Shown one piece after another: positions 26,101 through 34,158 of a DNA stretch of 64,000 nt. This stretch comes from Deltaproteobacteria bacterium (GTDB lineage Bacteria; Myxococcota_A; UBA796; GCA-2862545): the NCBI GenBank assembly GCA_006226595.1, contig SBGP01000029.1, positions 1 through 64,000 on the forward strand, given 5' to 3'. Under the pieces are notes generated by a model that was not told the origin of the DNA, made no database searches, and was given only the letters and a program-made list of their open reading frames with translations. How positions within the stretch are numbered: the first letter of the stretch is position 1; the number at the start of each line of letters is the position of its first letter. A program made the translations under genes and the position numbers.

Positions 26101-26337
26101 ATGCGTTTTCTCGTTCTCTTCCTGATCCTCGTTCCGGCGCTGTCCATGGCGGAGCCCCGCGCGGAGATTCCCGCCGTCACCGAGATCGATTTCGGCACCG
26201 TGGACGTCAAGGCGGACGTCGTCGGACCGGATGGCCAGATCGTTCACGAGCCTCGCCGCCCGAAGTTCAATCCACTGATCCGCCTGCGCACCAACTTCGA
26301 CGACGAGATCGCCCGGTCGATCGCCGAAATTCGGTGA
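26101..26337 (+). CDS. Small secreted protein, function unknown
   Basis: A 78-residue protein with a clear signal peptide (MRFLVLFLILVPALSMA) and a mature part of about 60 residues. Two short blocks look conserved in style: DFGTVDVKADVVGPDGQ and RPKFNPLIRLRTNF. I cannot name a family, though similar short proteins occur near envelope and gliding genes of myxobacteria as far as I recall. GGGAGAG and GGAGG precede the ATG. It stands alone between a divergent lipoprotein gene and the response-regulator operon, which starts 67 bp later. Confidence 0.55.
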   Translation: MRFLVLFLILVPALSMAEPRAEIPAVTEIDFGTVDVKADVVGPDGQIVHEPRRPKFNPLIRLRTNFDDEIARSIAEIR

Positions 26338-26404
26338 GGTGCCAGGCAGTCGCCACTGAGGGGCGGTCGAACTTGCGCTAGTCTGGATTAGGACGAGGCC
26401 CTGG

Positions 26405-27907
26405 ATGACCGACCCTCTCGAAACACTGCGCCGGACCTATCGCGAGCGACTCGTGCTCCAGGTCGAGGCCCTGAAGGCTGTGCGGGAGTCGCTGCAGCAG
26501 CAGCAGACGCGAGCCGGGGCGGAGCGATCTGCGCGGCGACTCGCGCATCGCCTGCGTGGCAGTGGCGGAACGCTCGGCTTCCCTGGCATCAGCAAGGCCG
26601 CCGCACACGCCGAGGAGGCGCCGACCGGCGCGCTGTCGATCGCGATCGACTCGCTGCTCGACGAGGTGCGCCGGGCGATCCGCGACCAGCGGGGTGCGCG
26701 TCCGCGAGGCGCGGCGCTCGTCATCGACGACGATCCTTCCGTGGTCAACATTCTTCGCCTCACCCTCGCGCCCTACTCGGACGAGGTCATTGCCGCGCCG
26801 ACCATCGACGAGGCGAGAGCCGTACTCGCTGCCAAGCCTTGCGCGCTGATCGTGGTCGACCTCGGGCTGCCGGACGGTGATGCCCGCGATCTGATCAGCC
26901 AGATCGGCAGCGATCCGAGCCTGTCCCAGGTGCCGGTCGTCGTGCTCTCCGGGAGCATCGACGAGGGCGTGCGGCAGGAGTGCCTGGCGCTCGGCGCGAC
27001 CGAGGTGCACGCCAAGCCCATGGACCCGGTGGCCATGGCGGCCAGCGTGCGCGCGCTACTCGGCTACGAGGGACGCTCGCAGGTCGAGCTCGCTGGCGAC
27101 GGCACGACGGGTCTTCCCGGTCCGGGCACCTTGTTCCATGCGGGCCTCGGTGCACGCCGCCAGCACGCGCGCAACGGCGCCCCGTGGTCCGTGGCCTTCA
27201 TTCGCGTTCCGGAGGACGAGAAGGTGATGGCCGGCGTGGCCGAGGTGCTTCGCGTCGCCACGCCTCGTGCGGGCACCCTGGTGCGCTGGGACGCGCGCAC
27301 GTTCGCGCTACTCGTCGCCGAGTCCGGCGCGGACGACCTCAAGAGTCTGTGTGAGGCCCAGCTGCCGAAGATCCGGCGCGTACTCACGGCTCAGGCGGTG
27401 CGTGGGTTCGTCGCTGGCGGGGTGATGGAAGCCACGTCCAGCCACCCGAACAACGTCTTCAAGCTGTGCCGGCGCCTGGTCGAGCTCGCCGCGCTCGCGG
27501 GCGGCGATCAGTTCGTTGCCAGCATCGTTGGCGAGGAGCGTCGCCGGGGCCGGGTCCTGCTCGCCGAGGACGACCCGGACGTCGCGCAGGCGATCACCGT
27601 GATCCTCGACGGGGAGCTCGACCTCGAGGTCCACCACGTGCCGGACGGCGCCGACGCCATCGCCCTGGCGCAGGACGCTGCCTTCGACCTGTTCGTACTC
27701 GACATCGAGATGCCCGGCGCCGATGGGCTCGCGGTGCTGCGCTACCTGCGGAGCACCCGCCGCTACACCAAGACTCCGGTGGTCATGGTCACCGCGCTCG
27801 ACAGCGATCGCCAGATGATCGAGGGCCTCGAGTCCGGCGCCAACGACTATGTCGCCAAGCCCTTCTCTCCGTCGGTCCTCGCGGCCCGCATCCGGAGGCT
27901 CCTGTGA
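26405..27907 (+). CDS. Hpt-REC-degenerate GGDEF-REC signalling protein
   Basis: A 500-residue cytoplasmic signalling protein with no membrane helix. Domains in order are an Hpt-like bundle (about 5-90) with the phosphorylatable His in AHRLRGSGGT; a first receiver (about 100-220, acid pocket IDDD, phospho-Asp in IVVDLGLPDG, Lys in HAKPMDP); a GGDEF-like domain (about 230-375); and a second receiver (about 382-500, AEDDPDVA, FVLDIEMPGADG, VAKPF). The middle domain keeps TGLP at its start but has RWDARTF where the GGDEF signature should be, so it should not make cyclic di-GMP. The stop overlaps the next gene's GTG (GTGA), so the two are coupled. Confidence 0.85.
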   Translation: MTDPLETLRRTYRERLVLQVEALKAVRESLQQQQTRAGAERSARRLAHRLRGSGGTLGFPGISKAAAHAEEAPTGALSIAIDSLLDEVRRAIRDQRGARPRGAALVIDDDPSVVNILRLTLAPYSDEVIAAPTIDEARAVLAAKPCALIVVDLGLPDGDARDLISQIGSDPSLSQVPVVVLSGSIDEGVRQECLALGATEVHAKPMDPVAMAASVRALLGYEGRSQVELAGDGTTGLPGPGTLFHAGLGARRQHARNGAPWSVAFIRVPEDEKVMAGVAEVLRVATPRAGTLVRWDARTFALLVAESGADDLKSLCEAQLPKIRRVLTAQAVRGFVAGGVMEATSSHPNNVFKLCRRLVELAALAGGDQFVASIVGEERRRGRVLLAEDDPDVAQAITVILDGELDLEVHHVPDGADAIALAQDAAFDLFVLDIEMPGADGLAVLRYLRSTRRYTKTPVVMVTALDSDRQMIEGLESGANDYVAKPFSPSVLAARIRRLL

Positions 27908-28272
27908 CGGTGCGTGCTCTTCTCGTCGAGGATGACGTCGACATTCGCGCAGTGGGTGAGGTCGCGCTGGCCGCGGTTGGCGGGTGGACCGTGACGACGG
28001 CCGAGTCGGGCTTTCGCGCGCTCGAGCTCGCACCGCGCGTGCTGCCGGACGTCATCCTCATGGACATGATGATGCCGGGCATGGACGGGGTCACCTGCTT
28101 CAAGAAGCTCCGCGAGATCCCCGAGCTGTCCGCGATCCCCATCGTGTTCCTCACCGCCAAGGTGCAGCGCAACGAGGTCGAGGACTACAAGGCTCTCGGG
28201 GCGGCTGGGGTGATCCACAAGCCCTTCGACCCGATGACGCTGGCCGAAGAAGTGCTCACCCTCATTCGCTGA
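27904..28272 (+). CDS. Single-domain response regulator (CheY-like)
   Basis: A 122-residue stand-alone receiver. It has the acidic pair in LLVEDDVD, the phospho-acceptor Asp in VILMDMMMPGMDG, Thr in VFLTAKVQ and the conserved Lys in IHKPFDP. There is no output domain, so it likely passes phosphate or binds a partner, perhaps the Hpt domain of the upstream protein, with which it is translationally coupled through a GTGA overlap. No histidine kinase gene lies in the window; the partner must be elsewhere. Confidence 0.9.
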   Translation: MTVRALLVEDDVDIRAVGEVALAAVGGWTVTTAESGFRALELAPRVLPDVILMDMMMPGMDGVTCFKKLREIPELSAIPIVFLTAKVQRNEVEDYKALGAAGVIHKPFDPMTLAEEVLTLIR

Positions 28273-28289
28273 GGGGCGCGGCGAGCGTC

Positions 28290-31200
28290 CTAGCGGTCGA
28301 AGCCCGGCGCGAGGATGTTCGCGATGCGGTCGGCGTGCACGACCTCTTCGCGCTCGACCCAACGCTCGGCGGCGATCTGCTCCTTCAGGCCATCGTTGCC
28401 TTGGAGCATCGTGCCGAGGCGGTAGCGACACATGTTCGCGTGCAGGTCCATCTCGAGCGACTCGTAGCTGCCGAGGGCCTCGAGCATGGCGTCCTGCGCC
28501 TGCTCGCTCTTGCCCTGGACGTTGAGCAGGCCGGCGCGGATCGCGGCGCCGTGGGCCATGCCGAGGGCGAGGGGGGACTTGGCGAGCGTGCGCGCACAGC
28601 GCTCCGCTTCCTTGGCCAGCGCCTTGTCGCCCTTCGCGGCCCCCTGGACCGCGGCGAGTCCACGCAGCCAGGTGTAGGTCGCGAAGTTGATCTGCAGGTC
28701 CGCGAGGCCGCTCTCGTGGAACGCCTTCTCGCGACGGGTGCACTCCTCCCACGCGTCGCGGTAGCGGCCGTCGTAGAGGTGCAGGTAGACCTGGCCCTGC
28801 ATCGCGAAGAAGCGCGGGTAGTCGAGGCCAGGCCGCTGCCACTGGGCGAGCACGCGGTCGACCTCGAGCCTCGCCTGGTCCGCCTTGCCTCGGGTGAGCA
28901 GCAGCAGCGGGAAGATGTCGAGGCGCAGGTTCGCGGAGATCAACAGGTTGCCGTTGGCCTCGGCCTCGGCGAGCTGGATCGCGCGTTCTTCGTGGGCGGC
29001 GCGCAGCTGACCGCGCCAGGCCATGGCCTTGGCCGCGAACAGGCGGGCAGCGGCGAGCTCGAAGTGGGCGCCCGCCACGTGCTCGGCGAAGGTTCGCTCG
29101 GCGCGACGGCAGGCGCGGTAGGCGCTGTCCCAGGTTCCGCCGACGTAGCTGGCGATGCCTTCGCCAAGGGCGACGAGGCCTCGAGCCTTGGCCTTGCCGA
29201 GCTTCGAGGACAGCTCGCGGGCACGACGCTGCACGCGGCTGCCGTGCACCTGGCTCTTCGGGGTCGGGTCCATCGCGGCAGCCACGAGCTCGAGCGAGAA
29301 CGCCCGCGTGATGCGGAAGGGCTCACCGGCCTTCAGGGACAGCCGCATGTTTTGCTCGTGGAAGTACCGCCCCTGGAGCGGGTCGACGAGCATCAGGCCC
29401 ATGGCGAGGAACCAGGCTGCATCGATGCGCTGGAGGTCGATCTCGGCGAGCTCGGACTCCTTGTGGTGGACCACGTCGAGGCCGATCGAGCGGATGCACA
29501 GCCGGTTGATGAACGTGCCGACGCGCGCCCGAGTCGGCGTCGACGCGAGCGACAGGTTCACCGCCTTGAGCACCTCCTGGAACAGCTCGAGGCCCTCGTC
29601 CACGTGTCCGCTGACGAGCAGCTGTTCGCCGGCCTTTCGGCGGAGTTCGATGGCCTTGAGCTTGCCCGCCTGCTTCGCGGCTTCGAGGTAGGCGTTCGCC
29701 GCCTCGCGACCTCGGCCGGCGTAGACGAGCACGTCACCGAGCTCGATCTGAAGCTGCTCCTTCTCGTCCCACGGCCACTCGCGCAGGCCCAGCGCGGTGC
29801 GATACAGCTCGGCGGCGCGGTCGAACGCGAGTCCGTCGGCGGAGGCCTTTGCGGCGGCGGCGGCGAGCTCGGCGGCGCGGTCCTGCTGCCCACCGTTGAA
29901 CATGTGCGTGAACAGCGCTTCCGGGTCGTTCCAGCCGTAGTGCTCCATCGCGCGCGCGATGCGCAGGTGCAGCTTGCCCTTTGCGTCCAGCGGCAGGGAT
30001 CCGGCGATCGAGCTGGAGATGCGGCCGTGGTACGGCTCGACGATCTCGCCGAGGGGTCCCGATGCGGAGCGTACGAACCGGCTGTTGCGGAGTTCGACGA
30101 GCGCGCCGAGCTCGTCGCTCTCGATACCGGCGGCGCGGGCGACCACCTTCAGGGGCAGGGGACGCCCGGTGAGCGCCACCACGCGGGCCAGGCGCTGAGC
30201 GCGGTCCGAGAGGCCGGAGAGGCGGTTGCGGAACAGGTCGTCGAGGGTGAGGTCGGCGATGTCCGCCACGTCCTCGCCCGCCTCGGCGGCCGACATCAGG
30301 TGGCGTGCGAGCTCCGAGAGCAGGAACGGGTTGCCGCCGGACTCCTCGGCGACCCACACGGCAGCCTTGGCGGCGTCGGGCAGCGGCTCGCCGAGCAGGC
30401 CGCGAGCCACGGCAACGGCCTGCATCGTCGACAGCTCGGAGAGCACGAGCTCGGAGTAGGGGAGCTCGCGCAGCACCGGGTCGTTGCGCAGGTGCAGCAG
30501 GAAGGCCGAGGTCTCGGCGTCCTCGGAGCGGTAGGTGAGCACCCACAGCACGCGGTAGCCGCGCAGCTCACGGAGCAGGTTCGTGAGCAGGCGGGCGCTG
30601 TCGAGGTCGCCCCAGTGCACGTCGTCGATGGCGATGAGCAGGGGCCGCTGCTTCGAGAGCTTGCGGAGCAGGTCGCGGAACGCGCGGAAGGCTCGGTTGC
30701 GGTCGTCGCCGATGTCGCCGACCTCGAGCGAGTCCGTACCGGGGTCGCCGAACTCCGACAGCGACGGGAAGGCCTTGGTCAGGGCCCCCATGTCCTCGGG
30801 CAGCAGGCGGTCGAGCGCGTCGTCGTCGAGCTTGGTGAGGCGTCGCCGGATGCCGTCGACGAGATGGTCGAAGGCCTTGTACGGCACGGTCTCGCGCTCG
30901 TAGCACCGTCCGCGGAGGACCATCGCGTCCTCGTGCTTGCGGATCTCGGCGAGGAAGTTGCGCACGAAGCTCGACTTGCCGACGCCGGAGGCACCGTGCA
31001 CCAGCGCGAGGGCGCCGTTGCGGCGCTTGGCCTTCGCCCACAGCTCCTCGAGGCCCTGACGCTCGTGCTCGCGTCCCTCGAACCGCGCCGAAGGCCCGTC
31101 GCCGGACCCGGTGGCGCCGTGGCCGAGCACCTCGAGCACGTCACGGGCCGACGGGCGCTTTTCTGGGTCGCGCGCCATGAGCCGCGCCGTGAGCTCGTCG

Positions 31201-32036
31201 AGGTCAGCGGGGACGTTCGGGACCAGCGCGCTCGGCCGCGGGGGCGTCTCCTCCTGCTTGGCGACGAGGATGCGCATCATGTTGCCCTCGAAGGGCAGGC
31301 GGCCGGTGAGGCCCTGGAAGAGCATCACGCCGATCGCGTACAGATCCGAGGCGGGCGAAGGCTGCTCGCCGCGGGCCTGCTCCGGCGGCATGAACGCTGC
31401 GGTGCCGACCACCGTGTCGATGCGGGAGAGCTCGCTGACCTCGCGGTCCGCGTCCCAGATCAGGCCGAAGTCGACGAGCACCGCGCGGCCATCGGGCCGC
31501 ACGATCACGTTGGTCGGCTTCACGTCGCGGTGCAACTTGCCGTGATCGTGCAGGGCGCTGACGCCACGCACCACCTGGGCGATGCCGTCCTTGAGCCGCT
31601 CGAGGTCGTCGGGAAGCGACGGTGGTGGCAAGCTGGGCTCGTCGAGCGCGCGGGTGAGCGTGTCGGCGATGGGGATCTCGTCGGTGACCGCGGTGATCCA
31701 CTCGCTCGCATAGGTCTCGGACGGCGTGCCGCGGACCCAGGCGAGGAAGTCTTCGCCCTGGACCAGCTCCATGACGATGAACCAGGAGTCCTCGGCGCCG
31801 ACGAGCTCGTACAGGTTGACGAGGTTCGGGTGCGAGATCTCCGACAGCGCGCGGAACTCCTGCTTGAGCCGGTAGATCGCGTCGTTGTTGTACGAGCGCA
31901 GGAGCTTGAGGGCGACCGGGCTGTTCCGCTTGCGGTCCCACGCCTCGTACACGAGGCCCATGGCGCCGCCGCCGATGTGGCGGCGGATCTGGTACCGATC
32001 CGTTCCGAGGATCTGGGCGGTCTCGATCTGGCTCAT
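28290..32036 (-). CDS. Ser/Thr protein kinase fused to AAA-type ATPase and TPR-like repeats
   Basis: The 1,248-residue product begins with a Hanks-type kinase (about 14-305): a Gly-rich loop GGGAMG, Lys44 in VALKLL, catalytic HRDVKPTN (169-176) and DFG (189-191). It is followed by a STAND/AAA-like ATPase with Walker A GASGVGKS (348-355) and Walker B ending IDDVHWGD (470-477). The last 600 or so residues are helical and repeat-like, as in TPR sensor regions. There is no membrane helix. This architecture (kinase-predicted ATPase-TPR) is common and expanded in myxobacteria. It would phosphorylate Ser/Thr of partners when the C-terminal region is engaged. It is divergent from the PDZ gene. Confidence 0.93.
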   Translation of the reverse strand: MSQIETAQILGTDRYQIRRHIGGGAMGLVYEAWDRKRNSPVALKLLRSYNNDAIYRLKQEFRALSEISHPNLVNLYELVGAEDSWFIVMELVQGEDFLAWVRGTPSETYASEWITAVTDEIPIADTLTRALDEPSLPPPSLPDDLERLKDGIAQVVRGVSALHDHGKLHRDVKPTNVIVRPDGRAVLVDFGLIWDADREVSELSRIDTVVGTAAFMPPEQARGEQPSPASDLYAIGVMLFQGLTGRLPFEGNMMRILVAKQEETPPRPSALVPNVPADLDELTARLMARDPEKRPSARDVLEVLGHGATGSGDGPSARFEGREHERQGLEELWAKAKRRNGALALVHGASGVGKSSFVRNFLAEIRKHEDAMVLRGRCYERETVPYKAFDHLVDGIRRRLTKLDDDALDRLLPEDMGALTKAFPSLSEFGDPGTDSLEVGDIGDDRNRAFRAFRDLLRKLSKQRPLLIAIDDVHWGDLDSARLLTNLLRELRGYRVLWVLTYRSEDAETSAFLLHLRNDPVLRELPYSELVLSELSTMQAVAVARGLLGEPLPDAAKAAVWVAEESGGNPFLLSELARHLMSAAEAGEDVADIADLTLDDLFRNRLSGLSDRAQRLARVVALTGRPLPLKVVARAAGIESDELGALVELRNSRFVRSASGPLGEIVEPYHGRISSSIAGSLPLDAKGKLHLRIARAMEHYGWNDPEALFTHMFNGGQQDRAAELAAAAAKASADGLAFDRAAELYRTALGLREWPWDEKEQLQIELGDVLVYAGRGREAANAYLEAAKQAGKLKAIELRRKAGEQLLVSGHVDEGLELFQEVLKAVNLSLASTPTRARVGTFINRLCIRSIGLDVVHHKESELAEIDLQRIDAAWFLAMGLMLVDPLQGRYFHEQNMRLSLKAGEPFRITRAFSLELVAAAMDPTPKSQVHGSRVQRRARELSSKLGKAKARGLVALGEGIASYVGGTWDSAYRACRRAERTFAEHVAGAHFELAAARLFAAKAMAWRGQLRAAHEERAIQLAEAEANGNLLISANLRLDIFPLLLLTRGKADQARLEVDRVLAQWQRPGLDYPRFFAMQGQVYLHLYDGRYRDAWEECTRREKAFHESGLADLQINFATYTWLRGLAAVQGAAKGDKALAKEAERCARTLAKSPLALGMAHGAAIRAGLLNVQGKSEQAQDAMLEALGSYESLEMDLHANMCRYRLGTMLQGNDGLKEQIAAERWVEREEVVHADRIANILAPGFDR

Positions 32037-32056
32037 GCGCGCGTGGTGTCCCTGGC

Positions 32057-32070
32057 TGGCAATAGTGCCA
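32057..32070. promoter_or_regulatory. Dyad TGGCA-N4-TGCCA between divergent genes
   Basis: A perfect 5-bp inverted repeat lies in the 72-bp gap between the kinase start (32036, minus) and the PDZ gene start (32109, plus). Its position suits an operator for one or both genes. The spacing does not fit a sigma-54 promoter. The protein that would bind is unknown. Confidence 0.3.
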
Positions 32071-32108
32071 CGTCCGGCGTCGTAGATGCAGGCGAACCCG
32101 GAGGAGTG

Positions 32109-32738
32109 ATGACGCGCCTGATGCTCGGACTGCTGCTAACCGTGCTTGGAACCTCGACTGCGCTGGCTGTGGAGGGGGAGCCCGAAAACCTTGGTGTGGC
32201 GCTCGGAGTCGGCGTCGTCGACTCGATCGAGGCTCGCCAGTTGGGCTTCGCGGGGGGCGTGCGGGTCGAGCGCATCGACAAGGGAGGGCCTGCCGATCGC
32301 GCCGGGCTCCGCGAGGGAGACGTGCTGGTGCAGATCGGTGATGCGCCGGTGGGCTCGGTGAACCAGCTCCGCCGAACCCTGGCCGGCGGCCTGGTCGGCG
32401 AGGACATGGACCTCGTGGTGCTCCGCGGCGATCGCGTGAAGCGGCTCACCGCGACGCCGATGGCCGCCGGCGTGACCACCGCCGCGGGACCGACCCGGGC
32501 CGAGCTCGCCGAGAAGGAGCTCGAGCTCGCGCTCACCGAGGCGCTGAACGAGGGCAGCATCAGCTGGTCCGTGCCCAGCGGCTCACTCGTCGCGAAGCTC
32601 GACGGTGGGCGCGACTTCTCGGTCCGGGTGGACGAGGTCGGCGACGAGCAGCGCCTGGTGATCCAGATCGACGGCGAGGTCGTCTTCGACACGCTGTCCT
32701 CCGACGGCGACTTCGTCATCGACCTCGATCTGGACTGA
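32109..32738 (+). CDS. Secreted PDZ-domain protein
   Basis: A 209-residue protein with a signal peptide (ending TSTALA) and one PDZ domain (about 50-115). The PDZ shows VRVERIDKGGPADRAGLREGDVL and the following VGSVNQLRRTL helix, as in HtrA/DegP-type PDZs. No protease domain is attached. The last 100 residues are acidic and end in a strand-rich VFDTLSSDGDFVIDLDLD. It may bind C-termini of misfolded or surface proteins in the periplasm. GGAGGAG precedes the ATG. Its stop codon TGA abuts the convergent gene's stop, forming TGATCA with no gap. Confidence 0.8.
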   Translation: MTRLMLGLLLTVLGTSTALAVEGEPENLGVALGVGVVDSIEARQLGFAGGVRVERIDKGGPADRAGLREGDVLVQIGDAPVGSVNQLRRTLAGGLVGEDMDLVVLRGDRVKRLTATPMAAGVTTAAGPTRAELAEKELELALTEALNEGSISWSVPSGSLVAKLDGGRDFSVRVDEVGDEQRLVIQIDGEVVFDTLSSDGDFVIDLDLD

Positions 32739-33257
32739 TCACACGAAGATGATGTCGGCGCCGTGGGTGCGCTCGAAGAAGTCGGTGGCGGTGATCACGT
32801 CGGCGACCTCCGGAAGCAGGTCCTCCTTCGTGCGCTCGAACATCTTCATCGCGAGCTCGCAGGCGTACAGGTCGCAGCCCGACTCGGACAGCATGTGCAC
32901 CATCTCGCGGGGGCGCGGGATGTCGAGCTCGTCGATCTTCTTCTGCATGAAGCTGGTGCCGAGCGCTTCCATGCCCGGCAGGCCCGCGATCATGTTCGGC
33001 ATCGGGCTCATCGGGTTGCCGAGGAAGTTGACGTGCAGGTGATCGACCCGGCTGTCGGTGATCACGTCGAGCCCATAGAACGTGAAGAACACGCTGCACT
33101 CGATGCCGGTCATGCGGGCGGCGTTGGCCATGATCAGCACGGGCAGGCACTCGTCGAGACCGCCCTTGGCGCACACGAGCGCGATCTTTCGGGTGCCGGC
33201 GGGCGCGGGGCTGCCGTCGGCGGTCGGGGTCTTCGGGTTGGCGAAGGGAAAGCTCAT
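32739..33257 (-). CDS. DsrE/DrsE_2-family sulfur-carrier protein
   Basis: This 172-residue protein belongs to the DsrE/F-like (DrsE_2) family, which carries or transfers persulfide sulfur. It shows KIALVCAKGGLDECLPVLIMAN near the N-terminus and the conserved cysteines in SGCDLYACELAMKMF (about 128-142). Cys in YAC is the usual active-site position. It is soluble and cytoplasmic. It is the last of a three-gene set read from the minus strand, with a flavoprotein and a DUF1641-DsrC fusion; the gap to the fusion gene is seven bases. The set is consistent with moving sulfane sulfur from sulfide oxidation to carriers. Confidence 0.88.
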   Translation of the reverse strand: MSFPFANPKTPTADGSPAPAGTRKIALVCAKGGLDECLPVLIMANAARMTGIECSVFFTFYGLDVITDSRVDHLHVNFLGNPMSPMPNMIAGLPGMEALGTSFMQKKIDELDIPRPREMVHMLSESGCDLYACELAMKMFERTKEDLLPEVADVITATDFFERTHGADIIFV

Positions 33258-33264
33258 CGGGACC

Positions 33265-34158
33265 TCACACGCAGCCAGCGGGCTTGGGGATGCCGGCGAC
33301 CATCGCGGCGGACTTGCCGGGGGTCTTGGGGAACAGCTCGTACATGCGGCGGATGCCGACGCCCGAGCCAGAGGCGATGCGGCGCACGTTGGGGCTCGAG
33401 CCCGTCGCCAGGTAGTCCTGGCGGGCGTACTTCAGGACCTGCCAGTGCTCGCCGGTGAGCTCGAGACCGAGACCGCCCGCCATCTTGGCGGCGAGCTCCT
33501 CGTTCCACGCGCTGGGGTCGAGCAGGAAGCCCTCCCCGTTGAACCGGTGCCCTTCCCACTCGACGATCTCGTCTGCGGGAGGCGTGGGAGCGGGCGTGGG
33601 CACGGGGCACACCGCGGGCACGTCGTCCTCGGACATCGGTGCGGCCGAGGCCTGGGCCTTGGGAGCCGGGCGGCGCACCTCTGGACGGGCCTTGCTGCCC
33701 TGCGCGCGACCGAGGTGGCGCAGCAGCTCGAGCGCCACGCCCATACCGCGCTGCACGTCGGCGTCACGGGCCGCGGACATCGCCGAGAACGGACCGACCG
33801 GCTTCACGTTCTCCGCGTCGTGCAGCACGTCTCCCGCCTCGTTCGCGAGCTCGAGCATGTCGGGCTGGGTCAGGTTGCGGGCCGTGTCGAGGATCGCGAC
33901 GATGCTGCCGGAGAGCTCGTGCACGTCCTCGGGACCGTAGGCCTCGGAGAGCTTGTCGAGCAGACCGCCCAGCTCCCCGGCGATGGCGAAGTATCCGCGC
34001 TCCTCCCAGGTCGAGAGCTTCGCGGCCATCGCGTTCATCGCCTCGCGGGCCACCGGCGTCATCTCGCGGATGAAGTCCTCGGTGTACTCCTGGCGAGCGA
34101 CGATGTAGTCGAGCTTGGCGTCGATCGCGTCGAGCCGTGCCTTGAGTTCGGCGTCCAT
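33265..34158 (-). CDS. DUF1641-DsrC/TusE fusion protein
   Basis: A 297-residue fusion. Residues about 55-150 match DUF1641, with the LDTARNLTQPDMLELANEAG and DVQRGMGVALELLRHLG helices. A Pro/Ala linker (151-195) leads to a full DsrC/TusE domain (196-297) with EWEGHRFNGEGFLLDPSAWNE, TGEHWQVLKYARQDYL and a C-terminal arm ending in PKPAGCV. Cys296, the penultimate residue, is the reactive DsrC/TusE cysteine. The second DsrC cysteine, about ten residues upstream, is replaced by Ala, so this is TusE-like rather than a DsrC able to form the intramolecular trisulfide. Its start overlaps the flavoprotein stop (TGATG). The fusion suggests direct delivery of sulfur from the flavoprotein complex to a carrier arm. 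Confidence 0.87.
   Translation of the reverse strand: MDAELKARLDAIDAKLDYIVARQEYTEDFIREMTPVAREAMNAMAAKLSTWEERGYFAIAGELGGLLDKLSEAYGPEDVHELSGSIVAILDTARNLTQPDMLELANEAGDVLHDAENVKPVGPFSAMSAARDADVQRGMGVALELLRHLGRAQGSKARPEVRRPAPKAQASAAPMSEDDVPAVCPVPTPAPTPPADEIVEWEGHRFNGEGFLLDPSAWNEELAAKMAGGLGLELTGEHWQVLKYARQDYLATGSSPNVRRIASGSGVGIRRMYELFPKTPGKSAAMVAGIPKPAGCV

Noticed and set aside
32057-32070. Possible sigma-54 promoter read on the minus strand (TGGCAC and TTGCC)
   Set aside because: The GG and GC elements are too close together for the fixed -24/-12 spacing. It is better explained as a small dyad.
27984-32738. A 1,584-codon plus-strand frame across the kinase gene
   Set aside because: Most of it is antisense to the kinase-ATPase gene, whose motifs are intact. 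Only its last 210 codons, the PDZ protein, are real.
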